Source: UBA7672 sp044224605
Lineage (GTDB): Bacteria; Pseudomonadota; Alphaproteobacteria; Caulobacterales; Hyphomonadaceae
Length of the DNA stretch: 64,000 nucleotides
Direction: 5' to 3'
Assembly (NCBI GenBank): GCA_044224605.1
Contig: JBGAKC010000007.1
Span: 1 to 64,000, forward strand
In this document: one piece after another, positions 8,758 to 16,300 of the stretch
Numbering within the stretch: position 1 is the first letter of the stretch
How the letters are laid out: each line of letters starts with the position of its first letter
Translations under genes and position numbers: made by a program
The notes under the pieces: model-generated
Seen by the model: the letters and a program-made list of their open reading frames with translations, nothing else
Database searches by the model: none
Told to the model about the DNA's origin: nothing

Positions 8758-9951
8758 CTACTGGTGATCGCGCAGGCCGAGCACGCGCTTGGCGACCACG
8801 TTGAGGTTCACCTCCGACGTCCCGCCCTCGATCGAATTGCCCTTGGCGCGCAACATGGCGCGGGTGGACATGATCTCGCCGGGCTTGAAGCCTTCGCCTT
8901 CCCAGCCAAGACCCTGATGGCCCATCGCCTCGACCTGAAGCTCGGTCTTGGTCTGGTTCATCTTGGCGGCGGCGTACTTGATGATCGACGTGCCGGGGCC
9001 GACATCCGCACCGGCTTTCGCCATCTCGGTGTTGCGCTGGATCGTCAGCATGAAGGCCTGCTCATACATCATCGACCTGGTGATGCGCGCGCGCAGGTCG
9101 CCATCGGCAATCGCGCCGTCCTTCGTGCCGGTGTATTTCTTGGCGATGTCGGCCAGCGTCGGGCCGGCATTGCGGTCCGCGCCGAAGCCGGTGGCCGAGA
9201 TGTTCTGGCGCTCGTACTGCAGGAGGCGCTTGGCGATGTCCCAGCCCTTGCCGGGCGTTCCGACCAGCTGGTTCTTCGGAACCTTCACGTCGGTGAAGAA
9301 TGTCTCGCAGAAGGGTGAAGAGCCGGAGATCAGCAGGATTGGGCGCGTCTCTACGCCCGGCGTCGTCATGTCGAACAGCACGAACGAGATGCCTTCGTGC
9401 TTCTTCGTGAAGTCCGTCCGAACGAGGCAGAAGATCCAGTCGGCGTAGTTGGCGTAGCTCGTCCAGATCTTCGATCCGTTGATCAGCCAGTGATCGCCCC
9501 TATCCTCGCATTTGGTCTGCAGCGAGGCGAGATCCGACCCGGCGCCCGGTTCCGAATAGCCCTGGCACCAGCGCGTGCGGCCGTGGACGATGTCCGGCAG
9601 GAATTTCTTCTTCTGCTCTTCGTTGGCGTATTCGAGCAGAACCGGCCCGAGCATCCAGAGGCCGAACGAGGCCAGCGGCGAACGCGCATTGATGCGCTTC
9701 ATCTCTTGGTCAAGCACGATGGCTTCGGCCTTCGACAGGCCGCCGCCGCCGTATTCCTTCGGCCAGGCCGGCGCAGTCCAGCCCTTCGCGGCCATCCGCT
9801 CGAGCCAGACTTTCGAGTCCGGATTGACGAACTTCTGGTTGCGGCCGCCCCAGACGACCTCTTCCTCGACCATCGGCGTGCGCATGGAGGCCGGGCAGTT
9901 TGCTTCGAGCCAGGCGCGGGTCTCTGCGCGGAACTGTTCGAGGTCGGCCAT
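8758..9951 (-). CDS. Acyl-CoA dehydrogenase
   Basis: A 397-aa acyl-CoA dehydrogenase of the larger FadE-like branch. Visible are WLEANCP at the N-terminus, WCQGYSEPGAGSDLASLQTK (FAD/acyl-CoA binding beta domain), WTSYANYADW and the C-terminal EGGTSEVNLNVVAKRVLGL. Length and motifs are typical of enzymes in steroid or branched-chain acyl-CoA catabolism, but the substrate cannot be assigned. The ATG at 9951 has a GGGAGACAAGCC leader; the longer frame to 10020 is not needed. It ends 3 bp from the convergent aldehyde dehydrogenase stop. Confidence 0.9.
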   Translation of the reverse strand: MADLEQFRAETRAWLEANCPASMRTPMVEEEVVWGGRNQKFVNPDSKVWLERMAAKGWTAPAWPKEYGGGGLSKAEAIVLDQEMKRINARSPLASFGLWMLGPVLLEYANEEQKKKFLPDIVHGRTRWCQGYSEPGAGSDLASLQTKCEDRGDHWLINGSKIWTSYANYADWIFCLVRTDFTKKHEGISFVLFDMTTPGVETRPILLISGSSPFCETFFTDVKVPKNQLVGTPGKGWDIAKRLLQYERQNISATGFGADRNAGPTLADIAKKYTGTKDGAIADGDLRARITRSMMYEQAFMLTIQRNTEMAKAGADVGPGTSIIKYAAAKMNQTKTELQVEAMGHQGLGWEGEGFKPGEIMSTRAMLRAKGNSIEGGTSEVNLNVVAKRVLGLRDHQ

Positions 9952-10030
9952 GGCTTGTCTCCCGGGGCGGGTCGTTTCTCGCTCTGAATCAGGGCTAGCG
10001 AGGGCGGGCAGCAGGGTCAAGCCGAACGGC

Positions 10031-10264
10031 CTAGTAGCCGAGGCGATGACGGAAATTATCGCCTGTGTTGACGCCCATCAGGTTCACTGCATGGACGATG
10101 GCGAACACCAGCGCCATACCGGACAGCACCGTCACCAGAGGCCAGGATACCCAGCGCACATTTGCGCTGTCCTTCCGCGGCCGCCCGGACTTCCATGCCG
10201 CAAACACGGTCAGCGCCAGACAGGTGATTATCGCAGCGCCAGTGAGTATCCAGTCGATATCCAT
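10031..10264 (-). CDS. Small two-helix membrane protein
   Basis: A 77-aa hypothetical protein with two hydrophobic stretches (about residues 5-24 and 42-63) joined by a short basic loop KSGRPRKDS, and ending GDNFRHRLGY. The topology suggests an inner-membrane protein. No family is recognised. It lies about 80 bp upstream of the acyl-CoA dehydrogenase on the same strand. Confidence 0.55.
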   Translation of the reverse strand: MDIDWILTGAAIITCLALTVFAAWKSGRPRKDSANVRWVSWPLVTVLSGMALVFAIVHAVNLMGVNTGDNFRHRLGY

Positions 10265-10342
10265 GGCCGCCAGACATGGCTTGAGGCGCGCAGGCAGGCA
10301 AGCAGGCGCAGTCAGCGGCGGCTAGGACGAAATGGCGCGGCC

Positions 10343-10748
10343 TCAGTCCGGTAAGGGGAATTCCAGCTGGATGACGTTGTCGGCTTGCGGCCTTGCAGCA
10401 ACCGGCCCGCGGTGTCGTATTCGCCGCCGAACCGTGTTGTGTCTTCGCCCAGAACTGCGGCTTCAGCTTCATGTCGATCAGGGCCTTCAGCATCGCGAGG
10501 GATTGCGGGGGCCAGTAGAGTGGCGCCGTCAGCCGCGTTCCCAGTCGTGCGTTGAAGGCTCGCGCAGCAAGCGCTGCGACGAGCACACTGCCATAACCAA
10601 CGCCGAACAGTGCTGCGCGCCAGAGTTCGAGTTTCTGGAAGAGGAACGTGCAGGCCACGATCCACAGGAGCAATGACGCATGCATTGCCGATGCGAGCAG
10701 GGATAAGCCGACGGTGAGTTGCGTTGCCGCATAGTGGCTGATCCCCAT
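10343..10748 (-). pseudogene. Membrane protein with disrupted C-terminal frame
   Basis: From about 10748 the frame encodes at least two membrane segments (TQLTVGLSLLASAMHASLLL and WRAALFGVGYGSVLVAALAA) followed by MKLKPQFWAKTQ. After this the frame becomes unlike protein, while the other two frames read FGGEYDTAGRLLQGRKP and then ADNVIQLEFPLPD before a TGA at 10343. This suggests one or two frameshifts near 10380-10450. The start is uncertain: ATG at 10748 has AGGAGA too close, and ATG at 10778 is the alternative. A real gene with a different short C-terminus cannot be excluded. Confidence 0.4.
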
Positions 10749-11063
10749 TTCTCCTGCCACTTTGAGCGGCCGCCGCATCACCGTCAGCCCGGTGCGGGCT
10801 GAGAGGTCTGGTCGCCATGACGACAGACCGTGGCTCGCCCTGCCGGATGCACGTGCGTCGGCAGGGCGTTGAGCGAGCGTCTCGTCCGCTCCCTCATCAT
10901 GCTGAAAAGCTGACGCGCCTTGCGGCGGCCGTCCAATCCCTTCGAACGGCGGAAATTCCCCCAAGCCCCCCGTTTCACCCGCGAACATTATCCAATGGAC
11001 ACGGAAAATACGCGCCCCGGCAAATGAGTTGGCCTACGGGATTTCCCCTGTCGCCACGTTAGG
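10749..11063. other. Intergenic region, 315 bp
   Basis: Lies between the membrane-protein remnant and the end of the GGDEF/EAL gene. I see no convincing coding sequence on either strand and no strong terminator-like hairpin with a T-tract. Confidence 0.5.
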
Positions 11064-13367
11064 TCAGGCGCGGCGGCGCAGATGCAGGACATTGCTGCCG
11101 AGGCGGGCAGATGGTTCCTTCTTGTCGACTTCCGACGCCGGCATTGGGCGCGAATAAAGGAAGCCCTGCACCTCGGTGCAGCCGAGGCCGGCGAGCACGG
11201 CGGCCTGCTGCTCGTTCTCTACACCCTCAGCTGTGACGCGCATCTTAAGGTCGCGGGCAAGCGAGATGATCGCGCGCACGATCGCCTGGTTCTCGGTCGA
11301 GGTGTCGATGTCATGCACGAAACGCTGGTCGATCTTGATCTTGTCGAACGGGAAGGCGCGCAGGTAGCTGAGCGAGGAATAGCCCGTGCCGAAGTCATCC
11401 AGCGCAATCTTTACACCCAGCTCGCGAAGCGCATGAAGCGTGCGGATGTTATGTTCCGTCTCGTCCATGAGGACGCTTTCAACGATCTCGATTTCGAGAC
11501 GGCTGGGGTCCAGCTGGGCGGCCGCGAGGGCGCCGACGACGGTGGCGACCAGCGACGGGTTCTGCATCTGGGCCGGCGACAGGTTGATCGCGACGGGAAC
11601 ATCCTCGCGCCATTGCGCGGCTTCTGCGATCGCCTTGCGGATGACCCATTCGCCGAGCGGCACGATGATGCCGGTCTCTTCGGCGCAGGTGATGAACATC
11701 GCCGGCGATACCAGGCCGTGGCCTGGACGGTTCCAGCGCAGCAGGGTTTCGTAACCGGACACCTTGCGAGTGCGCGTGTTGACCAGCGGTTGGAAGTACA
11801 CGTCCATCGCATCGTTTGCGAGGGCGTTGCGCAGGTCGGTTTCGAGGTCGGCGCGGACGCGGGCGTCTTCTTCCATGCCGGCTTCGAAGAAGCGGGCGCA
11901 ACCCCGGCCCTGGGCCTTGGCCCGGTAGAGCGCCAGTTCGGCGTTCTTCATCAGAATAGCCGGATCTGTGCCATTCTCGGGGGCCATCGCGACGCCGACG
12001 GAACCGCCAGCGAGGATGACCTTGCCGTTGAGCGAGACGGGCGCGAGCAGGGCGTCGACGATCAGGTCGGCCAGCTCGCCGGCCTCTTCGACCAGCATGT
12101 CGCGATGCATCACAGCGAACTCGTCGCCGCCGAGGCGGGCGAGGAAGCCCTTCTCGCCGATGCAGTCGCGCAGGCGCTGGGCCACGACCTTGAGGAAGGC
12201 GTCACCAGTCGGGTGGCCCTGTGTATCGTTGAGAGCCTTGAAATTGTCGAGGTCGATCACGAACAGTGCGAAGCCTTCGCCGCGCAGTTCGGCGGCTTCC
12301 TGCGCGATCTCCAGCTGGCGCACCAGCATCGCGCGGTTCGGCAGGTCGGTGAGGCTGTCGTATTCGGTTACGTAGGCGATGCGGGCCTCGGCGTCGCGCG
12401 AGCGCGTGATGTCGGAGGCGACGCCGCGCCAGCCGCCGTCGACCGTCGGCTGGCCCGAGATAGACCACCAACCTTCGCGCGCGCCGATCTGCACGCGCAG
12501 CACTTCGTCGTGGAACGGCCTGTGCTGCTTTAGCATCACGTCGAGCTGTTGGGCGGATTCCGGCGCGAACAGGGCGAGGAAGCTGCCGCCTTCGAGGATG
12601 TCGGCGGGCAGGCCTGTGGCGTCGACAAAGCGCTGCGAGGCCTGGCCGAGGCGGCCATAGCTGTCGACGCGCCAAAGCCAGTCGGCCGAATGCGCTTCGA
12701 AATCCTTGAGGAGGATGCTCATCGTCTCCTTGGCTTCAGAAAGCGCAGTAGCGTCGAGGTGGCGCTGGACGAAGTTGTTGTCGCTGGCGACCGCGAAGCG
12801 CTGGAGCGCCATGATGCAGCCAAGGATCAGCAGCATCGAACTGCCTGCCCAGTTGTGGTTGCCGAGGGCCATGCCCAGGCAGGCGCCGGCGCCGACGGCC
12901 AGCGAATAGCCGAGGGAGGCGACGGGATAGCTTGAGTGGAGCAGGGCGCCGACGCAGAGGATGGCGGCGGTGAGGACGCCGAGGACCATGCCGTGTTCGG
13001 CATCCGAGGAAGCCAGCAGGGCGGCGATGATCGCGCCCCACACGGCGCCGCTCAGGATCGTATAGCGCACGATGCGGTTGTCTTCCGCGGTGCTGTTCTC
13101 GTCCGTGCCGCTGCGCTTGGCTTCGCGGACGCGGATGAAGACGAGGACGGCGGCGGTGTAACACCAGACGAAGACCAGCGGCATCGTCGGTTCGGCCCAG
13201 AAGGCGAAGGTGAGGACGACCGCGTTGAGGAGGGCGTGGATAGCGGCGAGGGGGGCATTCGCATGGAAAATCCTGCGTCGCGCGGCGCCGATGGCATCGC
13301 GGTGCTCGCCCGGAATATCGACGTCACCGACGAAGATTGCCCTGAGGGCCTGAAGTCCCATACCCAT
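11064..13367 (-). CDS. Membrane-bound GGDEF/EAL cyclic-di-GMP regulator
   Basis: About 767 aa from the ATG at 13367 (a second ATG at 13361 and an upstream TTG at 13415 are possible). Order: N-terminal membrane region with about five to six hydrophobic segments (residues 35-195), a PAS-like segment (SADWLWRVDSYGRLGQAS, about 230-320), GGDEF domain with intact GGDEF at 413-417, then an EAL domain. The GGDEF domain lacks a recognisable RxxD inhibitory site. The EAL signature is YETLLRW, with Thr for Ala, but DDFGTGYSS, KIDQRFV, AEGVE and QGF are kept, so phosphodiesterase activity is plausible. It would make and/or degrade c-di-GMP at the inner membrane. It is monocistronic. Confidence 0.92.
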   Translation of the reverse strand: MGMGLQALRAIFVGDVDIPGEHRDAIGAARRRIFHANAPLAAIHALLNAVVLTFAFWAEPTMPLVFVWCYTAAVLVFIRVREAKRSGTDENSTAEDNRIVRYTILSGAVWGAIIAALLASSDAEHGMVLGVLTAAILCVGALLHSSYPVASLGYSLAVGAGACLGMALGNHNWAGSSMLLILGCIMALQRFAVASDNNFVQRHLDATALSEAKETMSILLKDFEAHSADWLWRVDSYGRLGQASQRFVDATGLPADILEGGSFLALFAPESAQQLDVMLKQHRPFHDEVLRVQIGAREGWWSISGQPTVDGGWRGVASDITRSRDAEARIAYVTEYDSLTDLPNRAMLVRQLEIAQEAAELRGEGFALFVIDLDNFKALNDTQGHPTGDAFLKVVAQRLRDCIGEKGFLARLGGDEFAVMHRDMLVEEAGELADLIVDALLAPVSLNGKVILAGGSVGVAMAPENGTDPAILMKNAELALYRAKAQGRGCARFFEAGMEEDARVRADLETDLRNALANDAMDVYFQPLVNTRTRKVSGYETLLRWNRPGHGLVSPAMFITCAEETGIIVPLGEWVIRKAIAEAAQWREDVPVAINLSPAQMQNPSLVATVVGALAAAQLDPSRLEIEIVESVLMDETEHNIRTLHALRELGVKIALDDFGTGYSSLSYLRAFPFDKIKIDQRFVHDIDTSTENQAIVRAIISLARDLKMRVTAEGVENEQQAAVLAGLGCTEVQGFLYSRPMPASEVDKKEPSARLGSNVLHLRRRA

Positions 13368-13504
13368 CCCGGCTGTCCCTGCCGCTTTGCCCCGGACGTA
13401 CTCCGGGAACTGCAACAGAAGATGACAGGTGAAGGTTAGTTTTCAGCTGAGATGGATTGCTGAAATTGCATGGATCGCAACGGAGCTGCCGATTCAGATT
13501 TGAT

Positions 13505-14521
13505 TCATCCGACACTTGCCGCCAGGTCAGCGACCTCTTCTTGCGTTGTCGCCCAGGAGCAGACGAAGCGATGGGAATCGTCCGGCCACGGATAGAATGT
13601 GGCCCCCGCGTTTGTGAGACGGTCAGCGGCGCCGGGCGGCAGCTTGGCAAACACTTCGTTACCGTCGACAGGGTGAACGAGTTCGGCGCCGGCCTTAACG
13701 AGAGCCTGCGAGAGAGCCTTCGCGGCGGAGTTGGCATTCTGTGCGAGCCGCAACCAGAGGCCGTCCTTCAGGTAAGCTGTCATCTGGGCGCCGAGGAAGC
13801 GCATCTTGGGCGGCATGTGGCCGGCGCGTTTGGCGCGGACCTGGAGTTCGTGGAGGCGCGAGCGGGCGGAGCCGAAGAGAATTATGGCTTCGCAGCCCGC
13901 ACCGCCATTCTTGGTGGCGCCGAAGCTGAGAACGTCGACGCCAGCGCGCCAGCTCATGTCAGCGGGTGTAGCGCCGGTGGACACAAGCGCGTTGGCGAGG
14001 CGGGCGCCATCGAGATGCACGGCGAGGCCGGCTTCGCGGGCGAGCGCCGCGCGTTCAGCGATCTCGGCGACGGTGTAGGCCGCGCCGCTTTCGGTGAGGT
14101 TCGAGAGTGAGAGGACGTGCTGCGGCGTCTCATGGACGAAACCGGGATTGTTGTAGGCGATGCGTCGTTTCAGGACGGCGAGGTCGATCTTGGCGTGCGC
14201 GCCGGGGAGGAGAGAGAGCTTGCCGCCCCCGGTGAAAAATTCGGGCGCTCCGCGTTCGTCGCGCTCGATGTGCGCTTCCTCGTGACAAAGCGTTGCGCCG
14301 TGGGGCGGGCAGAGGATGGAGAGGGAGAGGGCGTTTGCCGCCGTGCCTGAGGAGACCAACCAGGCGTCGAGGTCGGTCTCGAACACTTCGCACAGCGCAT
14401 CACGGGCGGCTTTCGTCCATGGGTCATTGCCGTAGCTGGGGGCCGGGCCTTTCGCGGCGGCGACCATGGCCTCAAGGATGGCCGGGTGCGGGGGGGCGGC
14501 GGTGTCGGACGAGAAATTCAT
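13505..14521 (-). CDS. Threonine aldolase/beta-eliminating lyase family PLP enzyme
   Basis: A 338-aa PLP-dependent enzyme of the low-specificity threonine aldolase family, which cleaves L-threonine/allo-threonine to glycine and acetaldehyde. It starts MNFSSDTAAPPHPAILEAM, has PSYGNDPWT (substrate loop), HIERDERGAPEFFTGG, LHLDGAR-type motif AVHLDGARLANA, and the PLP-binding Lys in LSFGATKNGGAGCEA. The ATG at 14521 follows GGCGGGAGATC; the frame open to 14872 overlaps the divergent dehalogenase and is not coding. Divergent from the dehalogenase by 60 bp. Confidence 0.9.
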   Translation of the reverse strand: MNFSSDTAAPPHPAILEAMVAAAKGPAPSYGNDPWTKAARDALCEVFETDLDAWLVSSGTAANALSLSILCPPHGATLCHEEAHIERDERGAPEFFTGGGKLSLLPGAHAKIDLAVLKRRIAYNNPGFVHETPQHVLSLSNLTESGAAYTVAEIAERAALAREAGLAVHLDGARLANALVSTGATPADMSWRAGVDVLSFGATKNGGAGCEAIILFGSARSRLHELQVRAKRAGHMPPKMRFLGAQMTAYLKDGLWLRLAQNANSAAKALSQALVKAGAELVHPVDGNEVFAKLPPGAADRLTNAGATFYPWPDDSHRFVCSWATTQEEVADLAASVG

Positions 14522-14581
14522 GGATGATCTCCCGCCGCCTCCTCTGGAGCGGAACGCGGCGGCGTGCAAGGTATCCGGTCC

Positions 14582-15298
14582 ATGAGCGATCTTTCCGGCA
14601 TACGCGCGCTGACCTTCGACGTCTTCGGCACCACGGTTGACTGGTGCACGGGTATTGCACAGGAGGCGGAGGCGCTGCTGGAGCCGAAGGGCCATCGGCT
14701 GGACTGCGTCGCGTTCGCCAACCGATGGCGGAAGGAATATCAGCCGGCGATGGAGCAGGTGCGGAGCGGCGAGCGCGGCTATGTCACGATGGACGTGCTG
14801 CACCGTGAGATGCTGGAAGTGGCGCTGAAAGAGTTCGGCGTCACGGATCTCACGGCTGAGGAGAAGGACCATTTCGCGCTGGCGTGGCGGCGGCTGCCGC
14901 CATGGCCGGATACGGTTGCGGGGATGACGCGGCTAAAGCGGAAATTCACGCTGGTCGCTCTGTCGAACGGGAACATCGCGCTGATCTCGGAGATGGCGAA
15001 GCGGGCCGGGCTGCCGTGGGACGTCATTCTCGGAGCGGACATCGTGCAGACCTATAAGCCGATGCCGGCGCTGTACGACAGCGCGCCGCGCCTGCTCGAT
15101 CTCAAGCCTGAGCAGGTGATGATGGTGGCGTGTCATGCTTGGGATCTCGATCATGCAATGAAGCGCGGATTGCGGACGGCGTATGTGCGGCGGGCCGACG
15201 AGTACGGGCCGGGAGCTGGACTTCCGGAGCCGAAGGCCGGGACGTATGACGTGCAGGTCGGGAGCTTCGTGGAGCTGGCTGAGGCGATGGGGGGGTAG
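14582..15298 (+). CDS. Haloacid dehalogenase, type II
   Basis: A 238-aa HAD-superfamily hydrolase of the (S)-2-haloacid dehalogenase type. Visible are the nucleophile Asp in LTFDVFGTTVDW (about residue 12), LSNGN (motif II), the Lys in TYKPMPALYDSA (motif III) and CHAWDLDHA (motif IV region). The family hydrolyses L-2-haloalkanoates to D-hydroxyacids, though many members act on other small substrates. The ATG at 14582 is chosen; an in-frame ATG lies 18 bp upstream. Followed by a 1-kb hairpin-rich gap. Confidence 0.88.
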   Translation: MSDLSGIRALTFDVFGTTVDWCTGIAQEAEALLEPKGHRLDCVAFANRWRKEYQPAMEQVRSGERGYVTMDVLHREMLEVALKEFGVTDLTAEEKDHFALAWRRLPPWPDTVAGMTRLKRKFTLVALSNGNIALISEMAKRAGLPWDVILGADIVQTYKPMPALYDSAPRLLDLKPEQVMMVACHAWDLDHAMKRGLRTAYVRRADEYGPGAGLPEPKAGTYDVQVGSFVELAEAMGG

Positions 15299-15354
15299 GG
15301 CGATTTGCGCGGGGCAATCGGCAATGGGCAGTCGGCAATCGTTGTTCCCCCTCA

Positions 15355-15458
15355 GGGTCATCCTCGGGCTTGTCCCGAGGATCTCCGTTGTGGCCGTGCG
15401 GGGATTATCCCGATGACGCTCGAACAGGGATTCTCGGCACAAGCCCGAGAATGACCCC
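15355..15458. repeat. Pair of inverted extragenic repeats
   Basis: Two copies of a roughly 29-nt palindromic unit in opposite orientation: 15355-15383 (GGGTCATCCTCGGGCTTGTC followed by CCGAGGATC) and 15429-15458. Each copy is itself a stem-loop with CTCGGG/CCCGAG-type arms. Such units are common extragenic repeats in Alphaproteobacteria. Confidence 0.7.
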
Positions 15459-15545
15459 GTCTGGGGAGCGGCGCACGCAAACTCTCGTTCGGACCGGCAG
15501 AGCCGTCCGGGATGCTGTTGTCTCTCCTTCGAGATGAGGGAGCGG

Positions 15546-15616
15546 GGCGCGTGAAGACGCGCCTTGGGTCGTCCAGTGCTGATCTTGCGATCAGCGGGGC
15601 GCGTTCTCACGCGCCC
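15546..15616. repeat. Three tandem hairpins
   Basis: Stem-loops at 15546-15563 (GGCGCGT/ACGCGCC), 15578-15595 (GCTGATC/GATCAGC) and 15597-15616 (GGGCGCGT/ACGCGCCC). The first and third stems are nearly the same sequence in opposite orientation, so the block is an imperfect palindrome centred near the middle hairpin. Confidence 0.65.
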
Positions 15617-16050
15617 TTTATCGACCGTATTTCCCGGCCGGGACTTCGCGGAGTTCTCGAGCGCGCCAGGCGGGGACGCATTATCCCCGCCAGGGGGCCT
15701 TGGCTCCTGGTCCCTCAAGCCGGTTCAGTCGTGCGGGAAAGCTCCGACAAACCTCCCCGGGCCCTCCGGTTTCATGGCCCCGGAGGCAATGCAGCGGGAT
15801 ACGTTCAGCCCAATACGACTCTGCGTCGCCCAGCCCCCGCCCGTCTCGGCGGCGTCGAGAACGCGCGCGCGGCGCACATATGGTGGGCGATTCAAGTCTG
15901 CGCCCGGGCGACCGGAAACAAGCTCAACGTGCCCATCAACGCGTCATTCGCCATCCACGTCACAGACCAGACTGGCGCCCAGACGCTGCCGCCAAACTAC
16001 AATCCCATAAAGCGCTCGCGGTCCGCGGGTGTTGAGGGCAGGCCTTCTGT

Positions 16051-16110
16051 GTTCTACGACGCCCGCCCAGCGCCCGTCGCACCGCCACGCAATGGCGGGC
16101 GTTGTAGAAC
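16051..16110. repeat. Long hairpin with 17-bp arms
   Basis: Arms 16051-16067 and 16094-16110 pair over 17 bp with a single mismatch (G-T), around a 26-nt loop. There is no T-tract, so this is not an ordinary terminator. Confidence 0.7.
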
Positions 16111-16247
16111 GCTATAGACTTCCTGTCGTTGCGCCGTCGGTCGCGAACGGCCGCATGGGAGCGATCCAGGCGCTGAAGGCAGCAGATGATCTAACGCAGA
16201 CATAACCATCCACCTCGCAGGGGGGAGGTGGACGGATCGTGGAAATG

Positions 16248-16277
16248 AAAAGGCCCGCTCGGTGGAGCGGGCCTTTC
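16248..16277. terminator. Rho-independent terminator
   Basis: AAAAGGCCCGCTC, short loop, GAGCGGGCCTTTCC. It follows the stop of the minus-strand gene ending at 16301 and is flanked by A's and T's on both sides, so it can act in both directions. Confidence 0.8.
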
Positions 16278-16300
16278 CGTGTTGATGGACCTACTACCGA

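Larger units (their letters stand above)
15299..16300. other. 1-kb gene-poor, hairpin-rich region
   Basis: No gene is supported in this 1-kb stretch. A 201-codon + strand frame (15512-16117) is open, but codon choice and composition do not look convincingly coding, and another frame across the same bases is open too. The region holds an inverted pair of extragenic repeats, three tandem hairpins near 15.55-15.62 kb, further GC stem-loops, a long hairpin at 16051-16110 and a terminator near 16.26 kb. It could contain a structured non-coding RNA or a mobile-element remnant; neither is proven. Confidence 0.5.

Noticed and set aside
11082..12533. 483-codon + strand frame opposite the GGDEF/EAL gene
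   Set aside because: The minus strand carries intact GGDEF and EAL domains; the antisense frame has no recognisable motif.
15512..16117. 201-codon + strand frame
   Set aside because: No ribosome binding site or family motif, and hairpins run through it; kept only as a possibility in the notes on this region.
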